DNA from: Lophium mytilinum
Lineage: Eukaryota > Ascomycota > Dothideomycetes > Mytilinidiales > Mytilinidiaceae
Reading direction: 5' to 3'
Assembly: GCA_010093605.1 (NCBI GenBank)
Contig: MU004184.1
Span: 2,405,737 to 2,469,736 of the forward strand
Length of the DNA: 64,000 nt
The notes under the pieces were generated by a model that made no database searches, had not been told where the DNA came from, and saw only the letters and a list, made by a program, of their open reading frames with translations. Shown in pieces: positions 42,869 to 53,926 of this stretch. Every line of letters begins with the position of its first letter. Position 1 is the first letter of the stretch. A program made the translations under genes and the position numbers.

Positions 42869-43367
42869 CTAAATTACTAGCTGGTTATCCTTGAAGTTCT
42901 TTACGGCGAACTTATTCGTCTGCCAAGCATTTGGATTAAATGTCGTTACAGTTAGTGTAATTGTTCTTCCTGTGCTGCTTTACAATATCTATATACTTTG
43001 CCTTCGCCTCATTAACTTGGCCCTATAGCTGCTCTTAATACTTCTCTAGTTTCTTGCGATATTCGGCCGGCCCATCAGGTTGTGTCCGAAGGCTCTTGAA
43101 TCTAGTGATGTTACGAGCCTTTTTAACCTCCGGCTAAGAGTCAACGGTGTTGAGCAAATATATCTTGCAGAGAAACTTGCGAGAATGTTTACTTACCCTC
43201 GCAGTTGAGTTATGGTCCACGCAGTTCGGAGCGCAGAATGTAGGCTTGGTTATATGAATCTAGTGCTTACATTGGAGTTTGTGATAGTAACCGCTGTATA
43301 ACCAGGGGGTAGTAGTTAGTGTAGTCCTAAAGTTGTGGGTTTTAAGGAAGTGGGCGTCGAACGGCAT
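42869..43367 (-). pseudogene. Decayed N-terminal module of the PHD gene
   Basis: From ATG 43367 the sequence matches the N-termini of the paralogues: YYHKLQCKH, stop, IHITKPTFCAPNC; DS, stop, PEVKKAR; QL, stop, GQVNEAKAKY; then, in another frame, FNPNAWQTNKFAVKNF. Three stops are TAG where all three paralogues have Trp (for example 43260-43262), and one is TAA at a probable Gln. One frameshift separates the last block. TGG to TAG and CAA to TAA are the two RIP-type outcomes. Confidence 0.65.
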
Positions 43368-44598
43368 TATGGCTGTATGGGTGCTACGTGCATTTAGTGG
43401 AGTAGAGACTAAAAGTTTAGGGTATAGGATTGAAGTGGTTGTAGAAAAGTAACGAGTTCAAAGCTAGGAAATAAAGCAACAGAGTAAACGGATTATCAAT
43501 GCACAGGCACCCTAGTGAATTAGAGCACCCTGTGTTATCTTACTAGATGCTCCTTAGCTTCAATGCGCTCTTACTTGTGTTTTAGGGAAATAATGGTCAC
43601 GGTGAATCTGAAGAGGGGCCTTGCATTGTTACGGAAAAAGATAGGGCTAGCTCTTGACTGATCTTGGAGGCTGATTGAAATCAGAGACTCTGATATTCTC
43701 AAGATGGGACGATTATAGAATAGTGTACGGACGGTTACCCAACCATAACTTCTGTGGCTACGACTATGTTCGGAGCAAACCCCGAGACTAGCGGGAAACA
43801 GAGACCTCAGGACAGAGAGTTTACAGGATAGACGAAACAGCTCATTCTTTCACGTTAGTACCTCAAATCACCGTCGAGCGCTTACGCATGCTGATCCTCT
43901 TTTCTCGCCTTCCTTCTCGCGGGTCATAAGGACCATAAAAATATATCAAGCGGAGGCCAGATTAGTACAACGATGAGAGGTGTGCACTTTGGCTTTACCT
44001 CCTTGTTCGATGAGATGTTGTTGGTCCTGCTAGTGAAATAGTCGCTGTATGACCTCATGAACGTAAGCGTGAGCGGGCAAGCGAAAGGTGTAGTGGGCTA
44101 CTAGCCGAGCACATGATCACTAAAACGCAAGCGGCTCGGGCATATTGACAAAGGTATCGATTTCATCACGGTGAGGGTCATGGAGGGCATCAATTTATCA
44201 GATTTATCTCGAAAGCACTTCACATTTAACCCGTTAATCCAACAGAGTAAGAGTCTATTACTATGGAGGTCTTTCGTGACCATAAGATCATAGAGATAGT
44301 AAGCTACAAGGACAAGCCCAGTGCTTCACACTAAGCCCTACAGTTGAGATCAGGGACCTCAAGCCGCCTTGCTTACAGCATCCGAGAACGAAGATTCTGA
44401 AAAGATTGTGAGAAAGCGACCTGTAGCGAGGAATCTGATCACTACTCTCACAAAACCGCGCGTAAAGGCAGTCTCCTTCATCATGCGATTTGGAGAGACT
44501 TGCTCAATAATCGTTCACCGCTATAGCTCTCGGTCCGTCCCGCTAATAAGTTTGTCTGACGCCCCCCCATGAGCGCCTACCATATGTTATCGAGCCGT
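43368..44598. other. Intergenic, nothing recognised
   Basis: Minor ORFs (44101-44283 and 44369-44572) have no support. No repeat ends were found. Confidence 0.45.
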
Positions 44599-46212
44599 CT
44601 ACTGTTCCATATCCATTTGGCGTATTCCTTGCGCCAAGTCGCCCACATCGACGTCGCGAAATCGCTTCGGTAGCAAACCCTTCGTTGCCCGCTCTGATCG
44701 CCTCAGCCCTGCTACTTCGGGCTTATGCTGTTTCACAGCGCCTTCTTTCGCCTTCTCCGCTGCGAGGCGCTTGCATTGAGCACGGTCTAGGCACTTCCTG
44801 CACTCCCACTTTTCTTGCTTTGGAACTTCCGTCATGCCCACGCATGGAAGGTGATACCATCCCACAGGGCATCGGTCGTCAGAGACTCGGCAAAGCGGGC
44901 AATCTTCATCGTAATGGTCGCAATCTTCACACCCTCGGTTCTCGTATTCACACGCAATCATAGCGATGCCGAAGTCAGGAAGCCGGCAAACACAGCACTT
45001 TGCCGCACCTTTGTTGGCCAAGTCGCAAGAGGGACAATACCAGTCCTGCTTGCCTAGTCGCTGATCTTCCGTGACAGTCAGCTCTACGCAGGATAGGTGG
45101 AACTGAGAGGTCTTGCAGCCACGTCCGTGACAAGAGATTAGTGCGTCCTCTTTGCGTCCACGGCAGTAGCATTGCTCCGGCAGGTCGCTACAGGACGCAC
45201 AAAGCCATCGCCTAGACGGACGCTTCTCAAGCTTAGCGCACGACTTCAAGTGATAGGTCTGCTGGCACCATTTGTTGTCGCAGATGATAACGAACTCTTC
45301 CTTTGAAGATCCGCATGGGCAAACGGACTTTGAGGCTGGGAGATTGGGATTTCGAGTGTCGTTTTTTTCGTATTGGGGCTTGGGTTTCAGCGACATGCTA
45401 TCGAACATGCAATGCATGTCCGTCGGCGAGGCGGAACGGGGTCGCCATTTACCACGTCGGTCATTCTGCGGCTCGTTTGCGAATCGATCGTGCATACGCC
45501 TGAGGCCTCGTCCAGGGGACCGCTGTCGAGTTCCATCCGAGTTTGGATTTGTCGACCGGCCATCTCGACCAGGGCTCCTACTTCGATCGCGCCATGGGCG
45601 TTCAGGGGCGACAGCTTGACGCATTTTTGTGTCCGCCTTTCGTGCGGCTCGATCGAATCGCTCAAGGATGTTGAAATTTTCAGTCTCCTCCAACTCTCCC
45701 AGCCCGTCGATTCCGTTCTTGGTAGTCATGTCCTCCAATCTCGCAGCGAGTTTATCCCCATCAAGGTCATCTACAGCGAATCTGTATTTATCCCATTCCT
45801 TGATCTCGAAAGAGTCGCTACCAACGTAGTACTCCCTCGATTTGTTAATGCCTTCAAAGTACTCCAGTTTGACCTCCACAACACGCCTCCACAGCTTACG
45901 GCGCTCAGCAAGCACTTCTCGAATTCCCTTGCCATTACCGGCAACCAATGGCTTACGTTCCTCGGCCCTAGCAGCCGCCAAGGATTCTGCCACCCCTTCC
46001 CAAGTCTCCATGACCTTAAGCATACATATTACGCAAAGGAACCTAGGATTCTGCTCGTTGCGGGCCATGTGTGGGTAAGGCTCGGAGCAGTTCGGCGCAC
46101 AATAGGTCGGTTGGCTGGTGTGTGCCCAATGACCGCATACCAGCTTGTGGTAATTAGCCAGGAAGATGCAGGGCACGGTCGTAGGCGTGGTTCCAAACTC
46201 CCTTGCTGCCAT
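44599..46212 (-). CDS. Three-PHD-finger protein with N-terminal Cys/His module
   Basis: The protein has 537 residues from ATG 46212 (MAAREFGTTPTTVPC), which aligns with the starts of the paralogues; the open frame farther upstream does not. Residues about 15-65 form a Cys/His module (PCIFLANYHKLVCGHWAHT, YCAPNC, CVIC). A helical region follows, then a linker with WRDRSRSPGRD, then three PHD fingers (CPC...CDNKWC...YHLKSC...WLCASC; CYC...WYCPSC; CVC...WYHLPC...WECRKC). The last is ING-like with an inserted CEDCDHYDEDCPLC knuckle in its loop. The C-terminus is basic. PHD fingers usually bind histone H3 tails, so a chromatin role is likely but inferred. The large ORF on the opposite strand (45373-46386) is a shadow. 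Confidence 0.75.
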   Translation of the reverse strand: MAAREFGTTPTTVPCIFLANYHKLVCGHWAHTSQPTYCAPNCSEPYPHMARNEQNPRFLCVICMLKVMETWEGVAESLAAARAEERKPLVAGNGKGIREVLAERRKLWRRVVEVKLEYFEGINKSREYYVGSDSFEIKEWDKYRFAVDDLDGDKLAARLEDMTTKNGIDGLGELEETENFNILERFDRAARKADTKMRQAVAPERPWRDRSRSPGRDGRSTNPNSDGTRQRSPGRGLRRMHDRFANEPQNDRRGKWRPRSASPTDMHCMFDSMSLKPKPQYEKNDTRNPNLPASKSVCPCGSSKEEFVIICDNKWCQQTYHLKSCAKLEKRPSRRWLCASCSDLPEQCYCRGRKEDALISCHGRGCKTSQFHLSCVELTVTEDQRLGKQDWYCPSCDLANKGAAKCCVCRLPDFGIAMIACEYENRGCEDCDHYDEDCPLCRVSDDRCPVGWYHLPCVGMTEVPKQEKWECRKCLDRAQCKRLAAEKAKEGAVKQHKPEVAGLRRSERATKGLLPKRFRDVDVGDLAQGIRQMDMEQ

Positions 46213-47469
46213 TTTGCCAGTGGAGTAACGCTTCGACCGGGATGTTGGAGGAGAAAGATAGAATGTTTGGGAGTTGGGATTGACCGATTGAGTGGGGTGG
46301 TGGGTGTGCTGCTCAGTGGATCTGTGTTTGAAGCCGCGGCTCTGTGGTGCGAGAGGTCGCCCTTTGTAGTCCCACGGAAGAGGTGAAATTGAAGAAACAG
46401 ATCCGGCAGCTGCTCTCCGCAACATCCTTGTGCATTCACATGCACCAGAAAGACATATACGCCATTTCTTGACTGTGAATCATCCGGTCGAAAGGATCTT
46501 ACCACTGAAACCAGTGTTATGAACTACGGCAGCCTGATTTTTAAACGGGATGGCGAGCTCGTAGGCTCAGCGACCATCTAGAATGGTTGCCTTTGGAGGA
46601 GAACTGAAGCTTTTTGAGAACCGAAGCTATCATCTCATCTCTAGTTAGAGCTTGGGGTAGTGCGGTGGTATTAAATGCTTATTTCTTGATTCTTCTATTG
46701 CTTTAGGCATCGTTACCATTTAAGCCAGCCTACTCTCAACTTTCTTTACGTCAGGTTGTTATGATTGTAGTGTTAGTGAGCTGAATATATGCTAAGCCGA
46801 ACACTTTGCTGCTCCGTGTGAAGTTTACAACAGCTTTCGGCTTTCGAGATTCTCGATGTAGCGATGACCTCTTGTACATGAAATCCGCCTACGACCACTA
46901 TTAAGGACTTACCAACTTCTAGGGTTGGTCACTAAGAGGTCGATATAGAGCTATGCTCACGGAGCTGCATGATATACAACACATAGAGCCCCTCATGTTC
47001 AATGCACTGAAAGGTATACGGCACTAGAAAGGATATAGCGGCTATCCCACACCAGCGCAGGGACACGGCGCTGAAATATCTGCTTAAGAATGCATTGTTC
47101 AGAGCATGTGTTCTTTGTGGTCGCTCACAGTTTGTCCCTTGCTTGCTTCCAATACGGATCTTGAACATCACATCAGTACTGGCAAACACTTTCCGTCGTC
47201 ATCCACTAAGTCACTAGATCGCAGTCTTGAAGGTAAAGGGCACTGCATACGTAAGGACAATCTACCCAGCAATGAATGAATTATTCTCTAATATCGCAAC
47301 GTTCATATGCCACTTCCCAAACACAGCGAGTTATCGGGAGGATCAAAGATCTATCCGGTGGCGTCGGGCTTCATTACTCCGCCATGAGATCAATGGACTG
47401 CAACTATGGATACATCTTTAAAACATAGTCAAGAATGAGTACCTCTGCTGGGGAGACATAATGCCCTCT
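46213..47469. other. Intergenic, nothing recognised
   Basis: The first 200 bases are the leader of the PHD gene at 46212. A minus frame at 46932-47189 is hydrophobic but unsupported. Confidence 0.45.
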
Positions 47470-49158
47470 CTACTTGAAAAGCTTCTGCAAGCCCTCAGCC
47501 AGTCCATCCACATCAAATCCCAGTCGCGCAGGGGCCTTGCCCTTGTTTTCTCGCTCGGACCTCCGCTTCGCTGCTTGTTCAACTTCTTTGCGCTTTTGCT
47601 CGTCTTTTACGGCCTTCTTCGCCTCAGCAACCTTTCGTTTCTTCTTTTCAATGCATTTACCGCAAGTCCACTTCTCGTCCTCACCAGGTACTTCGTCCTC
47701 CTTCATGCCAATGCACGTGATATGGTACCACCCGACAACGCATTTTGAGCTCCGGCAACCAGCGCAGTCGTCGTCATACCGATCGCATTCACCACAGCCC
47801 GTCTGCGAATTCCGGCTCTGACAGTTTGGACAGTCATCGTCATAGCGATCGCATGCATCACAGCTCTTCTTTGCGTTCTCACACTCGACCATCAGGGCCC
47901 CAGCCATGCAGAGTTTGCAGATGCAGTAGTGCTCATGCTCTGCCTTTGCGCACGAGTCTTCCCAACATGCAGGGCAGGACCACACTGCTTCGCCATGGCG
48001 CTGAGCCTGATTAACCGTGCCCTTGACGCAAGAGAAATGAGAGAGTCGGCTTTTGGACTTGCACTCAATGCTCTGACATCGCATAGTGGGTTCGCTGGCA
48101 GGCTTGCGACCACGGCAATAGCAAATGTCCTTCAGCCCTCGGCAGTCGCCGCAGTGCCATCGCCCTTTTGGTTTGCGTAGGAGCCCAGCACAACTCTTAT
48201 AATGGAACCGCTTGCGGCACCATTTGTTGTGGCAAATAATGATGGGCTCCTTGATATCCTTCCCACACTCGCAGTCTACCTTGGGATTGGGTTCGCCTGC
48301 CCTGACCTCTTTTGATACGGTACGATCTGTTCCAGCATTTGGATCCACCGTAAGCTGACCAAATATCTCCATCACATCCGCTCTTAGAGGTGAGATCGAG
48401 CGGCGCCTGTACTTCGGATTGGCGGCCGGATCAACAGCATCTCGATCGTGCATTCGACGTCGAGGCGATCGATCACGGCGTCTTCCCCGCCGGCTACGCT
48501 CGTCATCAGACATACCACCGGGACTCCGACTACGATCGCGCCACGCGGGCTGCGGCACTCGGGGAAGAGATGAAGGCGGAGGCTCGGTCAAGCCCGGGAT
48601 TCCCAGCTCTCGCTTATCTTCCACAACCTTCTTCTTGTCTTTCGAGCCTTCGGAACTAGCCATTGCGGCAGCTGCGACATCATTTTCAAAGTCTCGCCGG
48701 GCAAAGTCGTACTCGAGCCAGTCATCCGGGGAGAACTGGTCGCAGAGTGTCTCGTAGGCCCTGTTGCCAGTATGGCGCTTTATATGCTCGAAGTTCATCT
48801 TCTTAAGGAAATGGTATGCCTGCCACAGGCCATGCAGTTCTTCTTGAAGCTGATGACGATTCTTTAATGGGATCGCGAGCTGAACCCTGACCTGTTCGGC
48901 CTTGGCCTTAACACGGGCTATGTCTGGCCATGACTCCAATTGTTCCGAGAGACAGGCCTCACAAAGAAAGGGGCGGGAGCGTTCGAGTGGGCCACTCGTC
49001 GGGTACGGTTCGACACAATTCTCAGCGCAGTATGTCAAAGTGCTCGTGTGTACCCAGTGCTTGCACTCGAGGATATGATAATGGCCGTAAAAGATGCAGG
49101 GTGTCGTACTAGGCGTAATCCCAAAGTGGGCGGCCTCCATCAGTTTTCCAGACATCAT
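47470..49158 (-). CDS. Three-PHD-finger protein with doubled loop knuckle
   Basis: The protein has 562 residues from ATG 49158 (or 49155); upstream residues do not align with the paralogues. It has the N-terminal module (PCIFYGHYHILECKHWVHT, YCAENC, CEAC), a helical region, the WRDRSRSPGG linker and three PHD fingers. In the third finger the loop holds two successive knuckles, CDACDRYDDDCPNC and CGECDRYDDDCAGC, where the paralogues have one. Both keep C-x2-C-x6-C-x2-C. The finger then closes with WYHITCIGM and WTCGKC, as in ING proteins. Lys-rich C-terminus. This is the most complete member of the four-gene minus-strand tandem. Chromatin binding is inferred from the fingers. Confidence 0.75.
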   Translation of the reverse strand: MMSGKLMEAAHFGITPSTTPCIFYGHYHILECKHWVHTSTLTYCAENCVEPYPTSGPLERSRPFLCEACLSEQLESWPDIARVKAKAEQVRVQLAIPLKNRHQLQEELHGLWQAYHFLKKMNFEHIKRHTGNRAYETLCDQFSPDDWLEYDFARRDFENDVAAAAMASSEGSKDKKKVVEDKRELGIPGLTEPPPSSLPRVPQPAWRDRSRSPGGMSDDERSRRGRRRDRSPRRRMHDRDAVDPAANPKYRRRSISPLRADVMEIFGQLTVDPNAGTDRTVSKEVRAGEPNPKVDCECGKDIKEPIIICHNKWCRKRFHYKSCAGLLRKPKGRWHCGDCRGLKDICYCRGRKPASEPTMRCQSIECKSKSRLSHFSCVKGTVNQAQRHGEAVWSCPACWEDSCAKAEHEHYCICKLCMAGALMVECENAKKSCDACDRYDDDCPNCQSRNSQTGCGECDRYDDDCAGCRSSKCVVGWYHITCIGMKEDEVPGEDEKWTCGKCIEKKKRKVAEAKKAVKDEQKRKEVEQAAKRRSERENKGKAPARLGFDVDGLAEGLQKLFK

Positions 49159-50004
49159 GACGGCGATTGGGCACTTATTACACAATGATGTTACTGGCTG
49201 TCGATTGGGCGTTGTGAAGAAAGGTTGCCGGTGGTGGTGTGGTGTGAAGAGAAGACGGATTCTGAAGAGAACGAACAGAGACCTGGGCGATTTATAGGCA
49301 GGGAAACAAGTGCAACTCACAAAAACCAGTGAATGTGCACTCGATCGTGGGCCCACTCCATGCAATACGTAATTCACTGCGCCAAGCTATCCTTTCATAA
49401 TCTACCCTCAACTTTTCTACAGGAACAAGCCAGAAGTCTGGCCAAAGGTTTGTGCATACTCATTTAGCACTGCATGTACTTACCCCATGGGGTCTTACAC
49501 GTCTAGATACAGTGACAAGTCCCTGGCAGTGTAAACTAGATTGCCCCATGGCTCATTGACTGCTACCTAGCCTGGCCACCCCTCACAGTCCAGGCGGCAG
49601 TGAATCCGTGTGCCGTGACTTGCGGCCTATCATTATAAAATACATATAAGGGACTTCCCGGAGAACTTTTCCGTCTTGAAAAACAACCCATGCTTGACCG
49701 GGTCGAACTAGGACTCAAAAGCAATGTACGCTTGTCTAGGATATCTATGTATACAGACAATGCGGTACAAGAAGACGAGGCAAGGTCACTCAATTCTGGG
49801 AGTTGGTAGACGCAGAGCGCTCGTAAGATACGCAGCGCCAAATAATCTCAGACATTACCTACATTTCGAAGGCTTCCCAGGAGGGATGCAAGAGAATATT
49901 AGTTTTCAGAGACGTAGGTACCTTTGTAGATTATTACAGCCATCAACCTAGTACCTGACCATTATCTAGATTTCACAAGGCAGGGAGTACATCGAAGCCG
50001 TCTC
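49159..50004. other. Intergenic, nothing recognised
   Basis: Leader of the preceding PHD gene at the left; otherwise no signal seen. Confidence 0.5.
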
Positions 50005-51078
50005 TCAGTTCCACAGCTTCTCAATGCCCTCCACCAAGCCCTTCAAGTCGAGCCCAAGCTGTGCGGGAGCGTCGCCCATCACTTCTCGCTCGGACCGGCG
50101 GTGTTCACCCTCATCATGTGTTTTCTTCTTACCTTCATCCTTCGTGGTAATCTGGGCAGCAGGCGCTCCGCGTCCCTCGCGCTCGATGCACTTCGAGCAT
50201 ACCCAGGTATCGTCTTGCCCTGGTTTATCCTCAACAACGCAAGTCGCATGGTACCAGCCAACAGGACATCTGGCCTCTTGACAAGCCAGGCAATCGTTGT
50301 CATAACTGGCACATCCTTCACACCACTTGTCGGCGTTTTCGCATTCGATCACGGGCTCATCGGCTGGCTGATGGCCTCCACAGTAGCAGGCTTCAAGGAG
50401 ACCACGGTCCTCATCGTCCTCCGAGTTCATACCAGGGCTAGGACTGCGATCTTGCCAGGAAGCTTGTGTTACCGGTGCTGGAGCAGCTGGTTGTTCCATC
50501 TCCTTGAACATGGCGAAGGGTCCTAGCGCTCGCTGCTCTTCAGCAGCTTGTTGCTCTTTGCGCTTGATATCTGCAAACGTTCCCGTCCGGACGAATGCGT
50601 CTTCCTCGAGGTCCTTTACTGCGAAATCGTAGTCCGACCATTGGCTAGGCGAGAATGTGTCGCCATGTGTTTCATGAATCGCCTTCCTCCGAAGCTCTTT
50701 GATGTTTTCCTTCTTCATGAAGTCGTAAGCTCGCCAAAGGCCGCGCTGCTTCTCTAGAAGTTGTCGTCGAGTCTCCTTCGGCAGTGCGTTCCCAAGCTCA
50801 GATGTCACCCACTCAGCTTTGGTCTTTGCGTGTACTATATCCGGCCATAGTTCTATCATTTCCATGGCGCACTCCTCACAGAAGAATGGTTGCGAGTGCT
50901 CCTGCGCGTGGGTATCCGGGCACGGCTGACGACAATTCTCGGCACAGAACGTGGGAGCCGCGGTGTGGACCCAGTGGTTGCATCTAAGTCGATGATAGGA
51001 CCCGAAATGTATGCAAGGGGTCGTGCTTGGAGACGTCCCAAAGCTCGTGGTATTGAGTAAATTATGATTCGAAGACAT
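50005..51078 (-). CDS. Short PHD paralogue, N-module plus one partial PHD finger
   Basis: The protein has 357 residues from ATG 51078. It keeps the N-terminal module (PCIHFGSYHRLRCNHWVHT, FCAENC, CEEC), the helical part (GLWRAYDFMKKENIKEL, FSPSQWSDYDFAVKDLEED) and the linker (WQDRSPSPG), but lacks PHD fingers 1 and 2. The remaining finger begins CYCGGHQPADEPVIEC, contains the inserted CEGCASYDNDCLAC knuckle, and ends WYHATC ... WVCSKC. It looks like a joining of the start of finger 2 to the loop of finger 3, that is, an internal deletion that stayed in frame. Open and free of stops, so probably functional as a shorter form. Confidence 0.7.
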   Translation of the reverse strand: MSSNHNLLNTTSFGTSPSTTPCIHFGSYHRLRCNHWVHTAAPTFCAENCRQPCPDTHAQEHSQPFFCEECAMEMIELWPDIVHAKTKAEWVTSELGNALPKETRRQLLEKQRGLWRAYDFMKKENIKELRRKAIHETHGDTFSPSQWSDYDFAVKDLEEDAFVRTGTFADIKRKEQQAAEEQRALGPFAMFKEMEQPAAPAPVTQASWQDRSPSPGMNSEDDEDRGLLEACYCGGHQPADEPVIECENADKWCEGCASYDNDCLACQEARCPVGWYHATCVVEDKPGQDDTWVCSKCIEREGRGAPAAQITTKDEGKKKTHDEGEHRRSEREVMGDAPAQLGLDLKGLVEGIEKLWN

Positions 51079-51975
51079 CCCTGTGGTGAGATCTGTTCTC
51101 GTGCGGAGAAACTATAGTAGTCGAGGTAGTCGAGCCTTCGAGTCCGGAAGGGTTGCGAGAACTCGGTCGTGTGGTGGATAATGTGGTGTGGACGATAGTC
51201 TGTTGGGGTTGAATCTTACGAACGCTACAACTCTGCAGCAGGGGAGGCATTTATATGGTGAACATGTAAAGAACATTCACAGGACATACTCCGTTCCCTT
51301 GTGCACTCAACATTCACCGGTTTGGCCAAGCGTGTACGATCGTGGCAAGGCTTAGCCAAGTGGCGAAGAACAAATCGGATCTCGGGACTAGAGCCCGTGT
51401 CTAGCTCCATACCATGATCTGAGCGGGCCTCGTGTTGAATGTAGGCCATAGCGTTTGACATTAGGCGGAGGACAGCCTAATATACAGGAACGACCCTATT
51501 GTGCTACCGTGAATGCTTGCTGTAGGCGATTGTCAAAATCCAACACTTTGTAAGTATACTATTGGTTCTGAATGCTGAAGTAGAATCAAGTTTGCAATTA
51601 CAAAGATGAGTCGGAGTACCACAAATAGTCGTATAGAGGTGTAGAGATAGTACATGATGATGCATTCAAGCGTCGTTATCCTGTCGCGTCCAGGAAGTTT
51701 GATAGTGAAGAGCGACAGTAGATTCGAATGCATATAAGATCATCAGTCATTGCATTTTCGTCATCTCATCGTGAAGAGATTTTGCAGGGCATTGAGCCTA
51801 CAGGCGGAATGGCTACGCAGGGTATAATTTAAGTTTGTGACAGATCATCCCAAGGAGGACTCGGGTCGTTTGAGGTCCTGATATCTCCGCGCCCTGACTT
51901 TGAGAGTGACTAGATGCGTATGCAGATCGACGAGGATGCAATAATACCTCACAAACTGGCTCAAGATAGCCACTT
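51079..51975. other. Intergenic, nothing recognised
   Basis: Leader of the short PHD gene at the left; the rest is AT-rich in places without a pattern I could name. Confidence 0.5.
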
Positions 51976-53926
51976 TCACACCTCTTTGCCGGCAACGTGC
52001 TCCTTTTCCACCCCTTGTAGCCTCCTCTCAACCCGTTCGGTGAAGAACTGGTTAAACGGCTTCGTGCAAAACGCGCAGATGATCGCCACGGCCCCGAAAG
52101 CCAGACTAGAGTAGAACACCATATGATATGCCTTCACGTTCCCATCCTGAACCGCCTTCACATATAACGGAACCCTGTCGGCGGCGATCCCGGGGATCTT
52201 TGCGAATGTGGCAACAGCACCCAGGAGTCCAGACTTGATGAGGAGAGCCGTCGATTTCGCAGAGAGGTGGTCTTCGACCGCCAATTTTCTTAACCTGGGA
52301 GGTATCTCATCCGCCTTGGTGCTTGTCAAGACGCTAGAAAAGATAGCGAGAGCCACGCTGCCCAGGGTCGAGCGACATGACCCAAGCAGGCCACTGGCGA
52401 GGCCAAGATCCGCAGGAGGAACGCAGAAGGGCACAGCGACAATGCCTACAACTTCAACGACGCCGACGGCTAGAGCGCCGAGGCAGCAGAAAACGATGGA
52501 CATGGTGCGCGTGGAGGCATCGGCGGCGGCCATAGCACCGATAAAGGCGCACATGAGCAGAGCGGCAATGCGGAGTTGCCAGTGACCGAAGCCGAAGCGA
52601 ACTGTGAAGCCTCCGAGGACTTGACCGAAGGCGATGGAGCCTCCAAGCGTACCAGACATGAGCCCGATCATGACTTGCTTGTTTTCGTAGAGAGAAGTGA
52701 TCATTTGCGGCCAAATGACGGTCAGAGAGTAGTAGAACATCTGCAGAACTGTTAGAGTCAGGCATAAAAAAGCCAGCACTTAGTACGTACGCTTGCGACG
52801 GATGCGACGCCCACAAGCGCCATAAAGCGACCGTTCATAAAAAGGGACATTGGAATGAGAGGGTATTTCAGCGGCATGTATATTTCTGTCACGGTTAGCT
52901 TTTCGTCCATGACGCATTCTGAAAGTATATTTACCATAGAAGGCGAAAGCCACAAGTATAGCAAATCCGACAACGATTGGAACGATGACATGATACGAGT
53001 CCCAAGGATAGAGGCCTCCGCCCCAAGAGAGGCCCAACACGAAGGATGTGAGCCCGCTGGCAAAGAGAACGATTCCTCCCCAATCTAGTTGACGGAGCTG
53101 CTTGGCCATGCTCGTATCCTCGTGGAGCTGCTTGTGTGTTGGAGGATGATAGCAGATAAAGAACAAGATGCCAGACATGGAGCAAGTGATGAGATTGAGC
53201 CAGTAGTTCCAACGCCAACTAAGAGCGGTGTACTGAGCCAGACAACGGGCGATGAGAGGGCCAAAGGCAGCAAGTGGGCATGTTGTGAGAAAGAGGAGGC
53301 CGGTAACAATGCCGCGATGCTTGTTTGCGACGAGTTCCATGAGGACAAAGCTGAAGCAAGTCTGGATGGCTCCAGCAAGGCCCATGAAGACGGTGCCCCC
53401 GAGAATGGTGTTGATGTCCTTGGCAGTGCCATTGATGCATGATCCGATGATTCCAAGTATAGCTCCCGTGATCATGAACCACCGGCGTCTGATTGTAGGT
53501 CAGTAAATGCGCCATAGATCGTGCAATGCTTCAAGAAACCCACCCAAATATGTCGCTCAACCGTCCAACAAGTGTCAAGCCCACTCCTCCACAGAGTGTC
53601 TTTATCACGGGGATCAAGGCATAGTTCGGATCGGGGCCTAGGTCGGCATTGATTATGGTAATGGTATTGGCGGGCAGGATATAGCCTATGATGGGTGAGC
53701 GGGAATCAATTGAGGTCAAACGAGTTATAATACCTAGGTAGAGGCCCTGAGCCATGAATGCAACGGCAGCAACAGATCCAATGAACCGCCAGTTCCGATA
53801 GTAGCCTTCTGGCATATCTTCGAGGTCGCCGCCTCGCGCCTCTTCGGCGATCTCTAGTCGAGTACCATCGGTGGCGTGCTCGATATGGACATTGTGAAGA
53901 GAGGGCTCAAGTTCTTTCTCGTCCAT
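51976..53926 (-). CDS. MFS transporter of the TRI12 type
   Basis: Five exons (53734-53926, 53544-53685, 52935-53488, 52791-52885 and 51976-52740) give 582 residues. All four introns (48-55 bp) have GT-AG ends and consistent phases; the 48-bp one keeps frame whether or not it is removed, so it is the least sure. Features include about 14 hydrophobic spans, GRLSDIFGRR between spans 2 and 3 (the MFS loop signature), WRWNYWLN and KYPLIPMSLF, all typical of the TRI12 branch of proton-driven drug antiporters at the plasma membrane. It is the left end of a group of metabolic genes and plausibly exports their product. Confidence 0.85.

Noticed and set aside
6581-43367. Stop-codon reassignment (TAG read as Gln)
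   Set aside because: Intact genes here end in TAG as well (for example 13896-14862 and 47470-49158), and TAA and Trp-to-TAG lesions also occur. RIP explains all of them.
45373-46386. 337-codon ORF on the plus strand
   Set aside because: It lies opposite the PHD gene, whose fingers and paralogues are clear. The plus-strand reading has no motif.
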